Source: Thermoplasmata archaeon
GTDB lineage: Archaea; Thermoplasmatota; Thermoplasmata; Thermoplasmatales; Thermoplasmataceae
Assembly: GCA_021835265.1 (NCBI GenBank)
Contig: JAKBQK010000396.1
Location: 1 to 11,860 of the forward strand
DNA length: 11,860 nt
Direction of reading: 5' to 3'
Both the position numbers and the translations under genes were made by a program. Below, piece after piece: positions 1-5,509 of the stretch; within the stretch, counting starts at the first letter, position 1; each line of letters starts with the position of its first letter. Under the pieces are notes generated by a model. It was given only the letters and a program-made list of their open reading frames with translations. It was not told the origin of the DNA and made no database searches.

Positions 1-1446
1 ATAGTATGCCTGATCCCTGGTTCCACTGAATATCAGTATGTATACCTTTCCGGCCTTGAACCTACCTGTTCTTCCTCTCCTCTGGATTGTTCTTATTTCT
101 GACGCAACTGGTTCGTAAAATATTACAAGATCTGTTGACGGTATATCCAGACCTTCTTCTGCCACACTGGTCGCAAGCATTACATTATAGGTACCATTTT
201 TGAATTTATCAATACCTTCCCTCTGAGAACTCTGAGACATTCCCTTATCTCCTTCCCTGTTTCCCTGGCCAACAAACCTGATTGCCCTAATGGTTGCTGA
301 ATTTTCTTCCAGATATTTCAAAAGAATTTCTGATGTTTTCCTGTAATGTGTGAATACAAGACACCTTGACTCTGGATGTTCCTTTATTAGAAGTTCTGCC
401 ATTTCCTTAACTTTTTTAAATTTAGGGTTTTCATAATTTTCTGAGGCTGTTTTAATAAGTGTTTCCACCTGCTGAAATGTCAAATTTCTCTTCCACAGGT
501 TCAGGGTCCTGATCTGAGACTTATCTTCTGAACTTTCCATTTCCTGCAAATAATTATTTCCTATTTCTATCCCCTGTGTTTCTATGTATTCCATCAATAC
601 ATCCAGTCTTATTACTGCGGTAAAATATGGAATGGATGTAAATAATGACTTGTCTCCAGAAGTTGCCCTTTTTGATAGATCACGGATGTATTCACTCATC
701 TCTGATCTTGATGCACCTTTCTTAACATAACTGAATTTCTTCTGGATCTGGTCCATAAAATCCTTCTTGGTTTCCCTGAGAAGTGAAATGCACTTTTCCT
801 GTTCTGGGCTGATCCTTATGAAAACGGGTTCTGTGTCGGAACCCTTAACATAAGGAGCAATATCAGGGTCTTCATCGGTTCTGATCATTACACTATTAAT
901 TTTCAGATTATCCTTGATCTCGTCAACTTTCTCATTTTTAGAACCTGGACTTGCAGTCATTGCAAGAATTCTCCTATCAGGTAAATTGTGAAATTCCTTA
1001 GCCACGTTAACATAGGCATAATTTCCCGTCGCCCTATGTGCCTCATCCACAATGAGAAGGTAAAAATTGTTCATAAAAACTATTTCACGCTTAATGTCCT
1101 TTTCCACAGTCTGAGGAGTAGATATTATGAACTGTCCTTCTGCCCATTCACTCATCCTCTTATCCACAGGGTCATGCCCCGTAAGGCTTCTTATTTTGAT
1201 ATTCTGTCCTTCAAATAGCTTAGTCATAGTCTGAAAATGCTGATCCACAAGTGGCCTCGTTGGGGAAATCATAATAACTTTTTTATTTTGCTTAATGTAT
1301 GTATATGCCAGCATGGCAGAAACTAAAGTTTTTCCAAGTCCAGTTGGGAGTATCAGTAAAAGATTTGATCTCATTGCTTTCCTATATGCTTCTACCTGAT
1401 ATGGTCTTGGCCTGAGATCGTTAAATTCTGGTATATCTTCGTCCAT
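1..1446 (-). CDS. hef: Hef-type DEAH helicase (archaeal FANCM homologue), N-terminal part
   Basis: Superfamily 2 helicase of the Hef/FANCM/Mph1 group, which remodels stalled replication forks and branched DNA. The 482 codons present have no stop and the gene continues past the left edge. Visible motifs: PTGLGKT (Walker A, residues 34-40), SPTRPL (61-66), DEAH (134-137), TAS (164-166), a helical insert of roughly residues 210-345 typical of this group, ATSVAEEGLD (425-434) and QRRGRTGR (455-462). In full-length Hef an ERCC4-type nuclease domain and helix-hairpin-helix region follow; neither can be seen here, so a helicase-only protein is not excluded. The ATG at 1446 is chosen because the protein starts just before the Q-like motif RPRPYQVEA and a TATA-like box sits about 26 bases upstream, implying a leaderless message. 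The gene is divergent from the tRNA-Ala gene. Confidence 0.93.
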   Translation of the reverse strand, partial: MDEDIPEFNDLRPRPYQVEAYRKAMRSNLLLILPTGLGKTLVSAMLAYTYIKQNKKVIMISPTRPLVDQHFQTMTKLFEGQNIKIRSLTGHDPVDKRMSEWAEGQFIISTPQTVEKDIKREIVFMNNFYLLIVDEAHRATGNYAYVNVAKEFHNLPDRRILAMTASPGSKNEKVDEIKDNLKINSVMIRTDEDPDIAPYVKGSDTEPVFIRISPEQEKCISLLRETKKDFMDQIQKKFSYVKKGASRSEMSEYIRDLSKRATSGDKSLFTSIPYFTAVIRLDVLMEYIETQGIEIGNNYLQEMESSEDKSQIRTLNLWKRNLTFQQVETLIKTASENYENPKFKKVKEMAELLIKEHPESRCLVFTHYRKTSEILLKYLEENSATIRAIRFVGQGNREGDKGMSQSSQREGIDKFKNGTYNVMLATSVAEEGLDIPSTDLVIFYEPVASEIRTIQRRGRTGRFKAGKVYILIFSGTRDQAYY

Positions 1447-1448
1447 TC

Positions 1449-1478
1449 CTCAGGTACATCCTGAGAGATTTAAATATT
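1449..1478 (-). promoter_or_regulatory. hef promoter with inverted repeat next to the start codon
   Basis: On the minus strand the TATA-like element AATATTTAAAT (1478-1468) is centred about 26 bases before the hef ATG. Between it and the ATG lies a perfect inverted repeat, CTCAGG and CCTGAG with a five-base spacer (1449-1465). This position, in the zone of the preinitiation complex, would suit a repressor site; if transcription starts further upstream it could instead be a leader hairpin. Confidence 0.5.
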
Positions 1479-1565
1479 CTTTCCTTCCTTTGTGCCAAGT
1501 ATGTGGCAATTTTTAATTGGTATAGAACCACTTTGATATGCTATATTTTATGATGAAAATTGACT

Positions 1566-1578
1566 ACAAATTATAATA
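1566..1578 (+). promoter_or_regulatory. tRNA-Ala promoter (BRE plus TATA box)
   Basis: ACAAATTATAATA reads as a B-recognition element followed by a TATA box. Its centre is about 26-27 bases before the first base of the mature tRNA at 1602, the usual archaeal spacing. Confidence 0.6.
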
Positions 1579-1601
1579 ACTTTGATTAAATACTGAATGA
1601 A

Positions 1602-1673
1602 GGGCCGGTAGATCAGGGGTAGATCGCTTGCTTCGCAAGCAAGAGGCCTCGGGTTCAAATCCCGACCGGTCCA
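1602..1673 (+). tRNA. tRNA-Ala (anticodon CGC)
   Basis: A complete 72-base cloverleaf without intron. Acceptor stem GGGCCGG/CCGGTCC has the G3-U70 wobble pair that is the identity element for alanyl-tRNA synthetase. D stem GATC/GATC, anticodon stem CTTGC/GCAAG with loop TTCGCAA (anticodon CGC at 1634-1636, reading GCG), variable loop AGGCC, T stem TCGGG/CCCGA with loop TTCAAAT. Discriminator A at 1673; the 3' CCA is not encoded. Degenerate copies of its last ~21 bases occur at 2510-2530 and 3230-3250, so the 3' end has probably served as an integration site, while the gene itself has stayed intact. Confidence 0.97.
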
Positions 1674-1710
1674 TATTAAGTCATCTTGGTCAGGAAACGT
1701 TTTCTATTCA

Positions 1711-2121
1711 TCATCTAATTTCATCAATTACTTTTATATCCTTGACGTTCTTGAAAGACTGGTCATGAGTGAGGAGGATGTTGGATCCTAATGACTTCAT
1801 TGTGGCAAGAATTACACAGTCCCTCAAGCCAAGCCCCATGGAACCATAAGTTGACAGAAGATTAATTGACGATTGCATGATAGTAGCGGTGAAATCAACT
1901 ATACTAAGAGTTGTGAGGTCAGCTATGATTCTCATTTTCTCGTTCAAAATATCCGGTGGGATCATCCTAAAGTAATGTGCTACTTCCATTAAGGTAACAG
2001 TGCTGACCACTACATCACCCTGAATAGTTCTTTGCATTACATCGTCAACTGAATCATGCTCTGGGAGTCTTTCATCGAACCAGTAAATCCAGTAATTAGC
2101 ATCTACATATGATAGGACCAA
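1711..2121 (-). CDS. vapC: VapC-like PIN-domain toxin ribonuclease
   Basis: PIN-domain endoribonuclease, the toxin of a type II toxin-antitoxin pair; VapC enzymes usually cleave tRNA or rRNA. With a start at the TTG of 2121 the protein has 136 residues, and the four acidic PIN residues are present: D7 (YVDANYW), E46 (LMEV), D101 (GLRDCVILA) and D120 (LLTHD). All catalytic positions are kept, so it appears active. A longer reading from TTG 2154 (147 residues) overlaps the antitoxin gene by 26 bases; the shorter start is preferred because it lies just behind the antitoxin stop, follows a GTGA-containing stretch, and puts the first beta strand where PIN proteins normally begin. It is co-transcribed with the AbrB-type antitoxin upstream. 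The target RNA cannot be told from sequence. Confidence 0.88.
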   Translation of the reverse strand: MVLSYVDANYWIYWFDERLPEHDSVDDVMQRTIQGDVVVSTVTLMEVAHYFRMIPPDILNEKMRIIADLTTLSIVDFTATIMQSSINLLSTYGSMGLGLRDCVILATMKSLGSNILLTHDQSFKNVKDIKVIDEIR

Positions 2122-2128
2122 TGGAATC

Positions 2129-2365
2129 TCACTTCCAGATGTGTTTAAGCTCAAGAGGATCGCTTAACGGTATCTCTGAACCTTTTTTGATAAATCCTCT
2201 CATCTTTACGCGAAATTCATCCGGGGATACAGATTTTTCAATTATTAGACGATTGGATTCAATGTACATTTTTACTCTCATTCCATTCTTGAGTCCGAGA
2301 GAGTTTCTGACATTTTTCGAGATCACTATTCTACCCTTTTCATCTATCACAGTCTCTTGTCCCAT
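2129..2365 (-). CDS. vapB: VapB-like antitoxin, AbrB/SpoVT-type
   Basis: Antitoxin that should bind the neighbouring PIN toxin and repress its own operon. The N-terminal half is a swapped-hairpin AbrB domain: TVIDEKGRIVISKNVRNSLG followed by LKNGMRVKMYIESNRLIIEK. The C-terminal ~30 residues, ending in LKHIWK, are the likely toxin-binding tail. The ATG at 2365 (78 residues) is chosen over the GTG at 2383 (84 residues), because the promoter TATA box is centred near 2398 and would start transcription around 2372, downstream of that GTG. The stop codon lies 7 bases before the preferred vapC start. Cognate pairing is inferred from order and spacing. Confidence 0.87.
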   Translation of the reverse strand: MGQETVIDEKGRIVISKNVRNSLGLKNGMRVKMYIESNRLIIEKSVSPDEFRVKMRGFIKKGSEIPLSDPLELKHIWK

Positions 2366-2392
2366 TCCCACTTCATTTCCCACATATCAAAT

Positions 2393-2409
2393 CAGTATGT
2401 AAAGTTTTC
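2393..2409 (-). promoter_or_regulatory. vapBC promoter
   Basis: On the minus strand CGAAAACTTTACATAC is a good B-recognition element plus TATA box. Its TATA centre near 2398 predicts a transcript start about 7 bases before the ATG at 2365. It lies between the vapB start and the tRNA-like repeat, so the cassette carries its own promoter. Confidence 0.55.
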
Positions 2410-2493
2410 GCCGATTTTCAAATTGTAATTATTATGGGATACCGACTGATTTGAGAGCGAGGAATCTCCATGGATTGCTTGAAGAAATTGGTG

Positions 2494-2530
2494 TTCCCTT
2501 AAAACTTTAATCAAATACCGACCGCTCCAT
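2494..2530 (+). repeat. Degenerate tRNA-Ala 3'-end copy, first att-like scar
   Basis: The last 21 bases (2510-2530) match the 3' end of the tRNA-Ala gene and its next base (1654-1674) at 18 of 21 positions, including CAAAT, CCGACCG and TCCAT. The 16 bases before this (2494-2509) do not come from the tRNA but are shared with the second scar at 3214-3250; the two 37-base copies agree at 30 positions. It separates the vapBC module from the RelE module. Best read as a displaced tRNA 3' end left by integration at the tRNA gene; no integrase gene is visible. Confidence 0.75.
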
Positions 2531-2584
2531 TCTTACTGAAATTGGCTTTGACGATTTTAAATAGTATCTAAAAGGGGAGGCTTG

Positions 2585-2839
2585 TCATTTGTAGATGTTC
2601 CTTCTGTGTCCAAGTGATCTAACAACTATAACTCTTCTATTTTCTTCAATGTCGGCAATCACCCTGTAGTCACCGACTCGAAGCTTGTACTCAGTCCTCC
2701 CGACCAACCTGACAAAGAACCTGTGCGGATCACTTCTAGTGCTTTCTATTTTCTGGATAATCCTCTTAGCTAAGGGAATGTCCATGCCTCGAAGCTGAAA
2801 AAGAGATTCCTCTGAAAATTCAACTTCAAAGTTTGTCAC
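2585..2839 (-). CDS. RelE/ParE-family toxin
   Basis: An 84-residue protein with the RelE fold pattern typical of archaeal RelE: early EFSEESLFQL, the PLAKRIIQKIE helix, YKLRVGDYRVIADI (51-64) and the end IVVRSLGHRRNIYK (71-84). Basic residues R54, R59, R74, R79 and R80, H78, and the terminal tyrosine Y83 are at positions usually tied to ribosome-dependent mRNA cleavage. The start is GTG, sharing the four bases GTGA with the antitoxin stop, so translation is coupled. No lesion is visible, so it is probably functional. ParE-type gyrase poisoning is the alternative activity of the superfamily, but the conserved C-terminal basic/Tyr pattern favours the mRNA-cleaving branch. Confidence 0.88.
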   Translation of the reverse strand: MTNFEVEFSEESLFQLRGMDIPLAKRIIQKIESTRSDPHRFFVRLVGRTEYKLRVGDYRVIADIEENRRVIVVRSLGHRRNIYK

Positions 2840-3078
2840 TGAATTCCCAACTGTTTCTTCACTTCTTCTACTGTGTGGGTTTTCTTCTCTTTCACATCAA
2901 GGAGACCCCTAAGCAGAGATGCCCTGAAATCCTCAGTGTAAACCCCCTCATCATCACCCTCAGGAATTAGTGACATGAGTGCATTCAGCAACTCATCATA
3001 TGTCATTCTCTTGTATGCCCTTAATCCATTCAGTTTCTCTCTTGTGGATCGGCTAATCTGTATGGTTGTGTAATCCAT
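2836..3078 (-). CDS. Ribbon-helix-helix antitoxin paired with RelE toxin
   Basis: An 80-residue antitoxin-like protein directly upstream of and overlapping the RelE-type toxin. Residues 2-35 form a ribbon-helix-helix DNA-binding domain: the strand DYTTIQISRS, a helix REKLNGLRAY, then KRMTYDELLNALMSL. The rest is charged and ends in THTVEEVKKQLGIQ, a likely toxin-neutralising tail. A longer reading from ATG 3144 adds 22 residues unlike the family; the ATG at 3078 is preferred because the family strand begins right after it and TATA-like elements lie about 26 bases upstream. Its first 32 residues resemble the decayed antitoxin at 3389-3622, although the toxins of the two modules differ. Confidence 0.85.
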   Translation of the reverse strand: MDYTTIQISRSTREKLNGLRAYKRMTYDELLNALMSLIPEGDDEGVYTEDFRASLLRGLLDVKEKKTHTVEEVKKQLGIQ

Positions 3079-3109
3079 GTATATACCTTGTATACCCAAT
3101 GTATAATTG
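3079..3109 (-). promoter_or_regulatory. RelE-module promoter with repeated GGTATAC operator
   Basis: Just before the antitoxin ATG the minus strand has GGTATAC, two bases, then GGTATATAC (within 3079-3096); each unit contains or nearly forms the palindrome GTATAC. A TATA-like TTATACAT just upstream is centred near 3103, giving a leaderless start at 3078. Tandem half-sites over the transcript start are what an autorepressing ribbon-helix-helix antitoxin would bind. This function is inferred from position. Confidence 0.5.
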
Positions 3110-3213
3110 CAATATAATTCTTGCCTTTTCGTCAATTTATACATGGGTGCAGTAATGTTTGAGCATTATGAGATAAGGGATAGTTTTCTTATATTCATGT
3201 AAAGCAGAAAGTA

Positions 3214-3250
3214 TTCGCTTAAAACAATAAGCAAATCACGACCGGTCCAT
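3214..3250 (+). repeat. Degenerate tRNA-Ala 3'-end copy, second att-like scar
   Basis: Bases 3230-3250 match the tRNA-Ala 3' end and the next base at 18 of 21 positions, with mismatches mostly different from those of the first scar, and keep CGACCGGTCCAT intact. The preceding 16 bases (3214-3229, containing CTTAAAAC) are shared with the first scar rather than with the tRNA. It marks the boundary between the intact RelE module and the decayed PemK/MazF-type module. Confidence 0.75.
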
Positions 3251-3339
3251 CCTGACTATGGTAGAACTCGCCTATTGACGAAAGTATTGGGATAAGTTCG
3301 TTTGCAAGTAATCCAGAACTCAAATAATTCAAACGTATT

Positions 3340-3375
3340 ACGGTACATACCGTGTATAAGCACATAAATCGTTAT
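3340..3375 (+). promoter_or_regulatory. Palindrome and promoter remnant of the decayed TA module
   Basis: ACGGT and ACCGT form a perfect inverted repeat with spacer ACAT (3340-3353). GTATAAGC follows at once and is TATA-like, with its centre about 26 bases before 3383, and GTTATATG lies slightly further on. Position upstream of a ribbon-helix-helix antitoxin remnant suggests the module's former operator and promoter. Confidence 0.4.
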
Positions 3376-3388
3376 ATGTAGAATATAG

Positions 3389-3622
3389 ATGACATATAAT
3401 ACCTAAATCAAAATTCACAACGATTCAACTGGACAGGTCTGTTGTAGATGCTCTTAAAAAACTTAAAATATATCGACGGGGGACTTATAGCGAGATCATT
3501 CTTAATCTCATAAAAGTACTGAAGAAACAAATGAGTTAGAAGCCTTTGTACAAAATGCCTAGGAAGAGAAGATGAAACAGCTCTGGGAAAAAGGTGATTA
3601 CTCGGGATGGGAACATGCCTAA
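3389..3622 (+). pseudogene. Decayed ribbon-helix-helix antitoxin gene
   Basis: Two reading frames carry pieces of one antitoxin. Frame one (3405-3536) encodes KFTTIQLDRSVVDALKKLK, then IYRRGTYSEIILNLIKVLKK, a ribbon-helix-helix domain like that of the neighbouring module (YTTIQISRS...). It has no in-frame ATG, GTG or TTG start and ends at TAG 3537. The ATG at 3389 runs only five codons in another frame. The C-terminal part continues in a second frame as LEAFVQNA, a TAG at 3560 (one change from CAG), then EEKMKQLWEKGDYSGWEHA and a stop at 3620-3622, which resembles the acidic, Trp-containing tails of archaeal VapB-type antitoxins. So at least a frameshift, an internal stop and a lost start are present. 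Its final stop overlaps the toxin ATG by eight bases, preserving the original operon overlap. Confidence 0.75.
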
Positions 3623-3872
3623 ACCATGCGATGTTGTAATAACAAGGGTGAAATTCACCGATTCTGATGATTCTAAAATTCGTCCCATCCTTATATTGCT
3701 AGAGGAATGAGGTAGTGTTGTCCTAGCTTGGATCACAACTAACAGAAGAATGAACGGTATAATAATATCCCGGAGTTATGAAGCTGCTCAGGATACCTTG
3801 ATTAAAATGAATTAAGTTACAATAATTACAAATGAGGCAGTCATCAAAACTGTATTTCTGTATTTAAATTGA
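3615..3872 (+). pseudogene. Decayed PemK/MazF-type toxin gene
   Basis: One frame from ATG 3615 reads MPKPCDVVITRVKFTDSDD, SKIRPILILLEE, TGA (3708-3710), then GSVVLAWITTNRRMNGIIIS and RSYEAAQDTLIKMN, TAA (3813-3815), then VTIITNEAVIKTVFLYLN, TGA (3870-3872). The features match archaeal PemK/MazF-like toxins: the starting strand with GDVV-like CDVV, the VKFTD.....K.RP motif, and the V..A.IT.N block. The family is usually around 100-115 residues; here ~85 codons remain, with two in-frame stops and probably a shortened end. The TGA could derive from CGA by one transition. Even so the protein sequence stays in frame throughout, so inactivation looks recent or the stops are the main lesions. It overlaps the antitoxin remnant by eight bases. 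Confidence 0.72.
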
Positions 3873-4182
3873 CTAGAGAAAAAGGGATTTTAATTTTTGA
3901 CGAACTCACGAGTAGGTTTTCTGCTCTGAAATTTTCTTGATAATAGAATGCTTAATTTTTTGAACCGTTTAAATCTAGTTTCTTTTGTTAAAACAGTAAT
4001 TGGGTGTTCGGTATAGAGCAAATATTTTTTTCTCTTTTAGTTTGATCACTTTGACTTTGAGCGTTTCTAAAAAATTTAAAGAAAATATTTAGGTGTGACT
4101 GATAAAAAATGATATTTTACAAGAACTTCATTTAGAATTTTATTCCAATAAGTGGAAGTGAATTCTTTCCATGGAATAAACT
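3873..4182. other. Gene-free stretch after the TA island
   Basis: About 310 AT-rich bases with stops in all frames. I see no tRNA-like repeat, RNA gene or recognisable gene fragment. The third module therefore has no visible right-hand scar; the island's true right end could lie anywhere here. A small palindrome TTCCATGGAA (4167-4176) sits just past the end of the gene at 4183-4707 on the minus strand. Confidence 0.5.
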
Positions 4183-4707
4183 TCAGAGTGGAAGTTTTTT
4201 CCAATCCAACAAATCCTCATTGTTCAGTGATCTGATTTCCAGTTTTTCAAGAAGATCTAAAAATAGATCGTCTTTGATTTCTCTTCCATAGACTTTATCC
4301 ATAGAATGATGGAATAATGCTGATTTCAAAGCACTTGTTGTAATGGCAGACTGAAGGCCTGTCGCATTATCTGCATCTCCCTTTATCTGCTGTGAGAAAT
4401 TTCGCGATATGTCATCTTTTTGTAGATCTTTAAGGAAATCATCAACTACACTTTCAAGCATCTTGTTATGTTCTTCCGCCATTACTATCCTGACCTTGTA
4501 TGTTGGTTCAAATTCAATTTTTTCGTCTTTCACCTTGAACCACTTCAAAGCATCTTTTTCAAAGAACACATCTGAGATTATCCTTGCTACAGACTTTGGA
4601 TCTGAGAAATCTATTCCTTTTGTAAGATCATAGGTAACAAGCGATCCATCGTCTGATATCCTTCTTGAATTTTCAATAGCTGATTTGAGGTTTTTTTCTT
4701 CTGACAT
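4183..4707 (-). CDS. Uncharacterised protein, 174 residues
   Basis: I do not recognise this protein. It is soluble in appearance, with no signal peptide or membrane segment, rich in Asp, Glu and Lys, and probably mostly helical: MSEEKNLKSAIENSRR, the DFSDPKSVARIISDVFFEKDA block, a short strand-like stretch FEPTYKVRIVMAEE, and several helices ending in LLDWKKLPL. No catalytic motif stands out. The ATG at 4707 is chosen over a GTG at 4761, because a TATA-like element centred near 4732 would start transcription right at 4707 and the added 18 residues overlap that promoter. The gene is alone, between the TA island and a divergently oriented acetyltransferase. A continuous frame with ordinary composition supports it being real. 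Confidence 0.7.
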   Translation of the reverse strand: MSEEKNLKSAIENSRRISDDGSLVTYDLTKGIDFSDPKSVARIISDVFFEKDALKWFKVKDEKIEFEPTYKVRIVMAEEHNKMLESVVDDFLKDLQKDDISRNFSQQIKGDADNATGLQSAITTSALKSALFHHSMDKVYGREIKDDLFLDLLEKLEIRSLNNEDLLDWKKLPL

Positions 4708-4725
4708 GATTCTATATTGTAATCT

Positions 4726-4745
4726 AGTAATATAGATATTTTCCT
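4726..4745 (-). promoter_or_regulatory. Promoter of the uncharacterised gene
   Basis: On the minus strand GAAAATATCTATATTACT combines a purine-rich element with a TATA box centred near 4732, about 26 bases before the ATG at 4707; this predicts a leaderless message and decides the start. Confidence 0.5.
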
Positions 4746-4986
4746 GGAAGAGATTTGACACTGTGAACCTCCAAATAACTTGTTCGCAGATTATCGTAGC
4801 TTTATGAAATTAGATAGTTACATGAGGTTTAATTGTCTTGACTTCAATTGATATGGGTGATTCAGGCAGTCAATATTTATTTTTTAATTCGTTGCGTAGT
4901 CCAAAACGCAGTTAAGTGTCATCTTCCCATCCCTCAATAGTGTTGGATTTCTCGCCACAAATTTTAAAAAACTAAAAATGCCAATT

Positions 4987-5000
4987 GTTAAATAATTAAC
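4987..5000 (+). promoter_or_regulatory. Palindromic TATA region of the acetyltransferase gene
   Basis: GTTAA and TTAAC form a perfect inverted repeat around ATAA. The A/T core is TATA-like and is about 28 bases before the GTG start, so promoter and possible operator coincide. The remaining divergent spacer (4708-4986) shows no gene or RNA that I can support. Confidence 0.4.
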
Positions 5001-5023
5001 CCCACTTATGTTAAAGAATAAAG

Positions 5024-5509
5024 GTGACAATACTTTGTAATGGCGATATCAGGCTGAGACCGGTTGATTTAAAAAGAGATATGAATTCGTTCTTACTTTG
5101 GTATAATGCTCCTAATGTTATTTTTTATTCAGAAGGGCCAAAGGTAATGCCTTACGGTAGAGAGATAATAGAACGAATGGTTAAGATACTCTCTGAAATT
5201 GGTGAGAACTACATTATAGAAATCTATAAAAAAGATATGTGGACCCCCATTGGCGATGCAAGTATAACTAAAGAGAAAACTCCAATCACCATTGGAGTTG
5301 AAGAATATTGGGGAAAAGGATTGGGAACAAAAGTTCTTGGCATGCTTATAAGTCGAGCCAGAGAAATTGGATTGAAAAAACTTAAGGTCAGCGGAATTTA
5401 TGAATACAATGAAAGAAGCCTGCGCTTATACCGTAAGGCTGGTTTCTCAGAAACAGAGCATTTTGAGGAAGATGGTTATAATTGCATAAAGATGGAGTTA
5501 GTACTCTAG
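5024..5509 (+). CDS. GNAT-family N-acetyltransferase (RimJ/RimL-like)
   Basis: A 161-residue acetyl-CoA-dependent acetyltransferase of the GNAT fold. It starts with the RimJ/RimL-like IRLRPVDLKRDMNSFLLWYN. The acetyl-CoA pyrophosphate-binding motif A is IGVEEYWGKGLGTKVLGMLI (90-109, with GKGLGT), and motif B is NERSLRLYRKAGF (129-141), followed by a closing strand CIKMELVL. The start is GTG; no ATG lies in frame nearby, and the upstream TATA-like palindrome fits a leaderless GTG. The substrate may be a protein N-terminus or a small amine such as an antibiotic or polyamine; the sequence does not decide. It stands alone, divergent from the uncharacterised gene. Confidence 0.9.
   Translation: MTILCNGDIRLRPVDLKRDMNSFLLWYNAPNVIFYSEGPKVMPYGREIIERMVKILSEIGENYIIEIYKKDMWTPIGDASITKEKTPITIGVEEYWGKGLGTKVLGMLISRAREIGLKKLKVSGIYEYNERSLRLYRKAGFSETEHFEEDGYNCIKMELVL

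Noticed and set aside
2129..2383. GTG 2383 as the vapB start
   Set aside because: The TATA box near 2398 predicts transcription starting downstream of this codon; ATG 2365 fits better, although the longer form cannot be excluded.
2109..2402. Plus-strand frame of 97 codons across vapB
   Set aside because: It is antisense to the vapB gene, which has a clear AbrB domain; the frame has no family features.
2455..2512. Short plus-strand reading LRARNLHGLLEEIGVPLKL just before the first scar, considered as the C-terminal end of a lost integrase
   Set aside because: It is only about 19 codons, has no recombinase motif such as the catalytic Tyr, and overlaps the repeat. Too little to call a remnant.
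3219..3371. Minus-strand frame of about 50 codons starting MCLYTVCTVIRLNYLSSG
   Set aside because: It overlaps the second tRNA-like scar and the promoter of the decayed antitoxin, has no recognisable family, and an open stretch this short is expected by chance.
3536..3736. Minus-strand frame of 66 codons
   Set aside because: It lies opposite the decayed PemK/MazF-type toxin; the plus-strand translation carries the family motifs.
3615..3872. Stop-codon readthrough or recoding (TGA as Trp) giving an intact toxin
   Set aside because: A TAA also interrupts the frame, and the partner antitoxin has a frameshift, a TAG and no start codon. Decay explains all of this more simply.
1674..3880. A CRISPR array or other short-spaced repeat array
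   Set aside because: Only two extra copies of the repeat exist, 720 bases apart with genes between; there are no regular spacers or cas genes in the window.
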